A model generated the notes under the pieces. It was not told where the DNA came from, searched no databases, and saw only the letters and a list, made by a program, of their open reading frames with translations. Both the position numbers and the translations under genes were made by a program. This document shows positions 58,101 through 64,000 of a DNA stretch of 64,000 nucleotides, piece by piece (the first letter of the stretch is position 1; each line of letters opens with the position of its first letter). This DNA is from Symbiodinium natans (lineage: Eukaryota > Sar > Dinophyceae > Suessiales > Symbiodiniaceae), in assembly GCA_905221605.1 (NCBI GenBank), contig CAJNDS010000957.1:106001-170000 (forward strand). The letters are read 5' to 3'.

Positions 58101-61100
58101 AAACAAACATAGAATCCCGCCCCCAAAAAGGGAATCCCCATGTCGGGCTAGGTTGCTGCGTTCATCTCCATACCTACTCCAAGCACTGGGCTGCTCGAGG
58201 ATCTTCTCGTAGTTGCCGAACTTCCAGATGCCTGGCACTCGTCACATGTGTGTGCCTCCTTGTCTCCATGCCATGGTAAACTATACCAGCTATGTATGTG
58301 TTTGCATGCCCAGCCCACTCACGTCACCCTATGCAATATCCTGCAACCCTTGCAGAGTTTTGCATGCACAGGCCCGTCATGCCTCGTGGCCAGTCGTAGG
58401 ACACCACGATGTCGATGGGCTCCTGCATTATTGCCGGGGTCAGGCAAGGCAAGTGGGAAATCGTAAAGCCCAGTCATATTTTGCTGGTCTCTTGCAAAAC
58501 CTTATTCGTGCTTCTGATCTGCCTCGGTGGCTGGGTCGGCAGTGCGACTGAACATTATCAGTGCGCGCGTCTCACTAAGATATTCCACTATGCTTGATGC
58601 AGGAACTCGAAGAATCAGCAACGCCTTGCATGGCTTGCCCATGAGCTGTCCTGCAGCTTCTCCAACCTTGCTGCATCACTCTCGCGAGCATGGACAGCAC
58701 TTCGCTTGTGCTCCTGTGTCACGTGTCTAATGGTCACCAAGCACTCTTCGATGCATATAAAACATATGCAAACGTTTTGGGACTCATACAACATAGAGAT
58801 GCACTCATAACAACATTGTGAACTTGGAGGCCCGTAATTTCCGTTGCGACCACCTGTCTGAGTAAATAAATAAATAATGAATAAAATAAATAAATATAAA
58901 TATATATATATATAAATAAATAAAGATATTATATATATATAGAGATATATCCTTCAATTCCCTGGAAATTCCCACCAATGGCTCCGCGCCTCTGTGAAAG
59001 GAGGGCACTCGTGTCTGCCACGAAAGTAATCCTCAAAGCTGCAAGAGCAACACACACACACATTCAACTACCCAAATCTTCCACAACCCCTTAATTAAGG
59101 AGTATACCCTAACATATACTACAGATCATAACTATGAGTTCGGGCTATATTCCTTAATTAAGGAGTTTTGGAAGATCTGGGTATTCAAAGCTCCATACGT
59201 GGGCACGCTTCGACTCTCGCATTCACGCGTTCAACAACACAGCAGGGCTTAGGGACTCCAATATCCCTTACTTAAGGAATATACCTTAAACTATAATGGG
59301 GTCCCTAATATGATTTAAGGCTCCTTAACTAAGGGATATTGGAGTCTTTGGGGGCTTATAGGGCTTGGGGACCTGGCGGGTGCAACATTCCTGCGTTCAA
59401 GAGATGCTTGTTCCGGATTTTCGAGATCACATATTGCAGCTCCCAATGAAGTACTTCGCCCAGACGCCCCCTGTAGCCTTAACGCGAGGCTGAACAACAT
59501 CCATCTTCAACCACATACATTGCAAGACAGCGTCAGAGGCGACAAAGTTGCCCGAAAACCCGGCGATGCGCAAAGGGCCTGGCTGCCGACACAAACGCGC
59601 TACACCACAACACATGCAGCATTGTGACATGGCAGGAGGATGAAGCAGAAACTGCGAACTGCAACCTGCAGGGTTTCCTCCTACAATTCTGGGGGCCAAA
59701 TGAACCCTACAATTGGGGTCATATACCCTAATTCCTGCTAGGGTATGTGAACCAGATAACCCCGTTTAGGCTTCCTTGGGTCCCCAAGTACTGGGCCCAC
59801 GGCAGCCAAGCGGCCGATCCGGACCACCCCGGCAGAGCCCAGATAGTAAATGCGATTCGCCACCCAACCACCAAAGTAGTGCTCGCCTCTGAAGCACGCG
59901 TGGAGGTTTTTATGGACAGTTATAAGAAGGGTCAAAGGTATGGATACTGTACAGTACTGTTCCTAGACTTATAAACGTGCTTGTAACACTACTTAGAACT
60001 AACCATGAACCTCCACGTGGTGTTTCAAGTACTCCTCCAGACTTCCCCTCTAGCGCGCTTGTTGTAAACCCTGCAAATTTCGTTCGCTGAAGAAGTGCAT
60101 CTCCATGAGCTACACACTTATTACAGAATGTTGTCTTGCGCGTTTCCGGGGAGAATGAACAGGATCCATGTAACGTGCCCCCCCCCCCCCCCGTGATTGT
60201 GTTAAGGTTTTTGGGTGGGGGTTACACGATTTCACATTATTACACCAACACATCAGCCGAGGCACGAAGGAGGTTCGCAGCCTCATTTTTGCCTGCCAAG
60301 AGCTTGGGTGGTTGGAGAAATGCTGCAAATGAGATCATAGGTCAGCACAAGTCCTCTGATTCATAGAGGTTGCAGCACCCGTGATGTAGCTGCACAGCCC
60401 AGCCCTTAGCACTGAGCAAAAACTGTTTTCCGAACTTGTTGGAAAACAAGCTCCCCAGAATCCTTCCAAAATGATTACCCCAGTGCAGCAACAACCGTAA
60501 CTGCCGACCACCAACACAGCACAGAAGGCGAGATGGTGACAGCGGTATAGAGCAGCTGAGCCTAGTGACGCTCCTGGCACAAAAAACTATCGGAGTGAGC
60601 ATGGCGCTTGTGCAACCCTCCCTTGCCTCCGATGAAGATAGTCGTGACAGGCGCCTCACCGGTGTCCATGAGTATTGGGACAGAAGCCCTCTTAACTACT
60701 TCGCATCTGCGAGCAGCTCTTGATAGAGGCCAAGGGCCCAGACAGCATTTTAGACAGCATTTTTTTACGCGTGGCTGCAGATCCCAGGGCTCCAAAGTTT
60801 GGCGGCACGTGAGCACGCTCAGATGCTAGCAGTGCAAAATGTGTGCAGTGATAGGACCGCCTGGGCACGACCTGTGTAGTACTTGCCGAAGTCTTTCATG
60901 TCCTGTCACTGTGCGGAGTCTCTTCTTTTGACTTGCGCTTTCGCCAGGTACGGCTTCACAACATTTGCTTCGCACACAAGGTTTGATGACATAGATGCTT
61001 GGCGATTTTCTCTTTGACCCTTTGAACCGACATACTTACACATGTCGCAAATTTGGGCTCACACTTACATACTGAATCTCCGAGTGAGCCGGCACCGACT

Positions 61101-63097
61101 CACAGGCAGCTGCACATGACAAGCAGCCGGCAAGCTGAAACTGAAAATTCATGCAAAGCCTCGCAAATGTCCAACTCACACCCGGAATTATGCACACCTG
61201 AGGACCTGGAATCAACGTAATTCGACAGCTTCTTGCAGCCGGTCTGCCCGATATTGCTGCGGAATGCTTACGTGGTCCAAGTCCTGCCTGAGCGCATAAT
61301 ATGGGCTCACCAATCATTGATTCTGCTATGCGGAGATGCCCCGTCATGAAGAAAATTGTGAGGTCTGATACAGTAACCTTCTAGCAGGTGAGCAGCTTCA
61401 TCCAGGTATGGGGACTGCTGGTAGTTGGTCCGCATTCCGCCCCTGGGTGTTTCAGGCACCTTTCAGGATTTTGCGCTCCTTTGAGGGGGGTAATGTTCAC
61501 ATCGCACCAATAAGTCGGGTGTTAATACCGGAAAGGTGTTTGGCAGGGATTTTGGCCCAACAAGTTGGATTCATGAACGATTTCCATTATATTAGGTTGA
61601 TGAGAGCCTGATATCAATTTTTTGGGGGTGGTAACAACCCAAAAGGGGTGTTAATACTGGAAAGTATTCCGGGAGAATTTCCCGAATATGGTTTTGCGAG
61701 AACTCCTCTTTGCAAGCTCTTTTCAAGCGAGGCAGACACTACGGCTGAGAGGCCCAGAAAAAGGTCAGAAAAGCCCGGAAGAGGCCCAGAAGAGGCGAGA
61801 AGAGGCCCAAGGCCCCCCAGGTTGGCTTCCCCAAACTTTTGTTCTGAGCTAGCACCGGAACAAATCCGGGGGGGTGGGGGGGGGGGGGAGGGGGGAGGGA
61901 GTTGGGTCATTGTGGTCTCCGCCCACCCTAAACGACATTCGTGGCAAGCACCTATCAGGATGGGCCACAAGGCCTTCTAATCCCTATAATAAACCCTATG
62001 AAGGCCCTGTTTTTATGGGGTGATAGGGTATAATGGCCCATCCTGAATGTCACATTCGCCAAGTGGCTCATCACGAATGGACATGAAGTCTCCGCAGCAG
62101 ATGAGCAAGTCGAGGCTGATGCTCTGCCTTTCCAGCTTCCTGCAGAGCCATCATCTCACGCAGGGCCCGAGGTTTAGGGTTTAGGGTTTGGGGTTTGGGG
62201 TTTGGGGGTTATATAAGCTGGGCTAGGGGCTCCTGGGATTCTATGGAGCATCTTATTCACGTCTGATGTTGCACGCACATGTTATGGCCTTTGGTGCTTG
62301 CCCCGTGGCCCCGTCGGTTGTTGGCCTTGATGATGTTCGTGTTTTGCCAGCAGAGCGGCTTCCCGTCCCACGGAAACGCCATGATTTACGCAACAACACA
62401 AAAGTAGCACCGGTGTTTGCGACCTTCAATAAAAAGAAGGGTTGAGCGCTGGAGTCATCAATGCAGCCGCTCTTGGAGTGTTTATCTTGGATGCCGCAGA
62501 CTGAACACCTCAAGCAGTCTGCGAAAATGTGCGAAGCTTAAAGTGTGATCCTGAAAGCACAAGTAGCCCTCCGTGTACGGGTATTCCCCAAAATAGGGGG
62601 TACCCCGTTTATGACCCAAAATAAAAACGAATCCCCCTCAAAGGGAGCCCCAAAAAAGGGTACCCCTACGTTCGGAGAAAACTCCCATATGCATCCAAAA
62701 GCTTTTGCAAACCAACTCCAAGAGCTCCTAGATTTTCCATCAGACGCGCCGAGGCCTCACCGTCTCGTAGAGTCGATCTAGTTCTCCGTGGCAGCAGCCG
62801 GCGACCTGGGAACGCTTTAGGGTTTAGGCCTCGCCACTCACACTCGCACAAGGCTGGAAAGGCCTCAATGTCCAATACGACCAGGGTTGGGGTTTAGGGC
62901 TTCGGGGAAGGTCAGGCGCTTGCTGTGTCGGGGGCAGCGTGGTTCTATAGTGCCTGATCAATCAGGTTGCCTCTGGTGACTGCTTGCAACCTCAAAAAAA
63001 CCACAACGAAAAAGCCATCCCCACCCAAACTGACATGACAAACCAAGTAAATAATCGACCCTCCAAACCTCAATGACCAAGATACGCCGATCCTCAT
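55109..63097 (-). CDS. Lariat debranching enzyme-like protein (DBR1 family), at least 18 exons, probably catalytically degenerate
   Basis: Family role: DBR1 is a nuclear metallophosphoesterase that opens the 2'-5' bond of intron lariats. Exons in transcript order: 63097-63086 (ATG, MRIG), 62805-62765 (VAGCCHGELDRLY), 62139-62068 (LLICCGDF), 61287-61248 (VSIPQQYR), 60902-60861 (DMKDFGKYYTGRAQ), 60654-60627, 60292-60266 (KNEAANLL), 59886-59815 (YFGGWVANRIYYLG), 59578-59544 (LRIAGFSGNF), 59031-58990, 58713-58651, 58422-58383 (SYDWPR), 58231-58174, 57992-57955, 56870-56797, 56446-56400 (VKFPALVPHGDGTFT), 55720-55670, 55162-about 55109. All joins keep phase, with GC, GA or GT donors and AG acceptors, and the order matches DBR1 from its N-terminus to the region after the catalytic domain. 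The CxH and GDF motifs are kept, but GNHE reads GKNE, SHDW reads SYDW and AHLH reads SSLQ. The 3' end is not resolved; the first exon is only 12 nt and is less certain. Confidence 0.85.
55303..55521 (-). CDS. Unassigned coding stretch inside the DBR1-like gene span
   Basis: The frame reads MYEIRWSSKRSSRDFPGSGH, then AEHLDVPSSIVSLVRNHVYM, ending at a TAA. It sits in what would be the intron between 55670 and 55162, so it may be an additional exon or intronic noise. Confidence 0.2.
   Translation of the reverse strand: MLYSAAMYEIRWSSKRSSRDFPGSGHRPTLSDRHGSLATTHLAEHLDVPSSIVSLVRNHVYMFLLYNKPKVV
56663..56781. repeat. (CCCTAAA)n array, about 14 units plus degenerate end
   Basis: The longest array in the window. 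It lies in the DBR1-like intron between 56797 and 56446, 16 nt from the donor. Confidence 0.9.
56887..56957. repeat. (CCCTAAA)n array, about 10 units
   Basis: Lies 16 nt upstream of the acceptor of the DBR1-like exon 56870-56797, so this exon is bracketed by two telomere-like arrays. Confidence 0.9.
57205..57400 (-). CDS. Open proline-rich stretch inside a DBR1-like intron
   Basis: Two minus-strand frames are open (for example LEALERHEPVRHAALLSTLL). It falls between the DBR1-like exons at 57955 and 56870, which join well without it, so it is probably intronic. Confidence 0.15.
58860..58945. repeat. (AAAT)n / (AT)n simple repeat in a DBR1-like intron
   Basis: ATAAATAA units followed by TATATATA. 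Other AT tracts: 38240-38270, 46118-46142, 48515-48536, 54301-54320, 55520-55545. Confidence 0.85.
59072..59182. mobile_element. Family-C fold-back element
   Basis: Ends CCCAAATCTTCCACAACCCC and the inverted GGGTTTTGGAAGATCTGGG type. Other copies: 27499-27643, 38585-38702, 41034-41121, 54867-54972. This copy lies in the intron between the DBR1-like exons ending at 59544 and starting at 59031. Confidence 0.6.
59690..59792. mobile_element. Family-I fold-back element
   Basis: GGGGGCCAAATGAACCCTAC and the inverted TTGGGTCCCC ends, with GGTTCATATACC-type inner arms. Related copies at about 28868-28925, 30719-30782 and 53208-53283. The last forms the core of intron 1 of the membrane-protein gene. 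Confidence 0.45.
62581..62692. mobile_element. Family-G fold-back element
   Basis: Pattern: CCCCAAAATAGGGGGTACC ... AAAAAGGGTACCCCTACGTT with repeated GGTACC/GGGGATTCC pieces. Related copies near 1867-1975, 2247-2332, 6206-6300, 11647-11741, 27047-27152, 43966-44042, 55785-55862 and 58078-58145. This copy lies in a DBR1-like intron. Confidence 0.45.
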
Positions 63098-63494
63098 GGC
63101 CGAGAGCCTGCCGTGCTCCTTCGGCTGAGCTGATACGTCCGTGCTGCCACACGGCCACGACACCGCACCACTCAAAATTGGTGCGCTTCTTTGGCACGTC
63201 CTACCTGGTAAAATCCAGGTGCACGCGCAGCAAAGGTGTGCCATGGCACGTCAAATCTTTCCAGTTCTGGGGGGCGTTCCCTAAACCCAAAACCCTATAA
63301 TTTAACCCTTAACCCTATAAACCCTAAACCGGGCATCCGATGGTTCATATGAATCTGCATGTCGTGATGAGCACTGGGAGGTGGGTCGGGCGGAGGTGCG
63401 GGTTGTCATTGTGCTTTTCAGGTGAAATCGCTGGAGTCACTTGAGTCACTTGTCTGGCTTGTGGCAGGGCTTGCCATGGGCCTACTAGCATATG

Positions 63495-63505
63495 CTTGAG
63501 CCAAA
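63495..63505 (-). other. Possible relict spliced leader upstream of the DBR1-like gene
   Basis: Minus-strand TTTGGCTCAAG matches the last 11 nt of DinoSL and lies about 400 nt before the putative DBR1-like start codon. The unassigned frame at 63803-63590 lies on its other side. The match is short and the distance is long, so this is weaker than the other two relicts. Confidence 0.35.
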
Positions 63506-63589
63506 CACGGCTCTTTGATAATCCCTCCTTTGATCTAACTTTTGTTCCACCCTCCTCCCCCCCCCCCCCGCCCCCCCAATGTTACCAGC

Positions 63590-63803
63590 TGATGGTTAAA
63601 GAAAAACGAGGGAGAAGGTTTCCACCAATCTCCAAATCTGCATGGCTTACGTGCAGGCCCATGCCATCATGCTGGTCCGGTCCCCACGGCTCACGGGGTC
63701 CATAGGGTCCTGCAAGACGACCCCTCCATGTCCCGAGACATCTCTGCTGCGGTCGCCACAGCAAGGTCAAGCTTTCTGGATGTGACTTTGCGGGCTTTTC
63801 CAT
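63590..63803 (-). CDS. Unassigned open frame upstream of the DBR1-like gene
   Basis: From ATG 63803 the frame reads MEKPAKSHPESLTLLWRPQQ, then RCLGTWRGRLAGPYGPREPW, and runs up to a poly-C tract at 63559-63577. It may be the last exon of the next gene to the right. Confidence 0.25.
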
Positions 63804-64000
63804 TTGGAGTCGGTTTCTCGCGCTAAGACTTAAAACTCCCGCCCTTGCAACTTGGCTGGCTTGCTTACCGAAAGTCAGCCCATCAGCCCAAAAAGCCCAC
63901 TATCCCCTAATTCAGGAATTTGCCTTAATTTAAATCACATTACTAAGGATCCCGGATCCCTACATATTTTAATTAAGCAATATATGTATCCTAATTTAAG

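Noticed and set aside
62945-63244. Open frames with protein-like stretches (WCGVVAVWQHGRI) around the DBR1-like start
   Set aside because: They overlap the putative first exon (63097-63086) and its 5' leader in other frames; no family match. The first exon is only 12 nt, so this rejection is not firm.

Overview
This looks like nuclear DNA of a dinoflagellate; I cannot place it to genus. The evidence is threefold. Short exons can be joined into conserved eukaryotic proteins only by using GC, GA and GT splice donors with AG|G acceptors. Partial copies of the dinoflagellate spliced leader (DinoSL) sit at gene starts. Plant-type TTTAGGG/CCCTAAA telomere-like repeats are scattered through introns and intergenic DNA. 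There are no bacterial-style operons; most of the longer uninterrupted reading frames are shadows, low-complexity DNA or single exons.

Every gene I could support lies on the minus strand, so the window reads as part of a one-way gene array transcribed from right to left. From right to left: (1) a lariat-debranching-enzyme (DBR1)-like gene, at least 18 exons, about 63.1 to 55.1 kb, which has lost most of the metal-binding and catalytic residues of the family; (2) unassigned exons at 55.5-53.8 kb; (3) a complete three-exon membrane-protein gene at 53.58-52.48 kb, preceded by two partial spliced leaders in tandem; (4) a duplicated and repeat-rich region at 52-49 kb; (5) many unassigned coding exons from 49 to 32 kb, separated by satellites and fold-back elements; (6) an exon with a RanBP2-type zinc finger at 31.9-31.3 kb; (7) a SNF2-family ATPase gene resembling ERCC6L/PICH, at least 20 exons, 29.3 to 11.4 kb, with a GC-rich LINE-ORF1-like retroposon and its own partial spliced leader nested in one intron on the same strand; (8) further exons of one or more unassigned genes from 11.1 to 0 kb, including a coiled-coil-rich run at 6.0-4.4 kb.

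Between exons the DNA is dominated by roughly a dozen families of short fold-back (MITE-like) elements about 70-150 bp long, (CCCTAAA)n arrays of up to about 14 units, homopolymer G/C tracts and microsatellites. The most striking point is that some fold-back elements appear to be the introns themselves. At 8008-8123 a 7-bp target duplication supplies the GT donor at one end and the AG acceptor at the other, and at 5382-5493 and 3386-3562 similar elements separate exons that join in frame. This is the signature of introner elements.

Gene models were built by eye from motif recognition and phase matching. Exon joins in the DBR1-like, SNF2 and membrane-protein genes are well constrained. The 'unassigned exon' calls rest only on coding character and are tentative.
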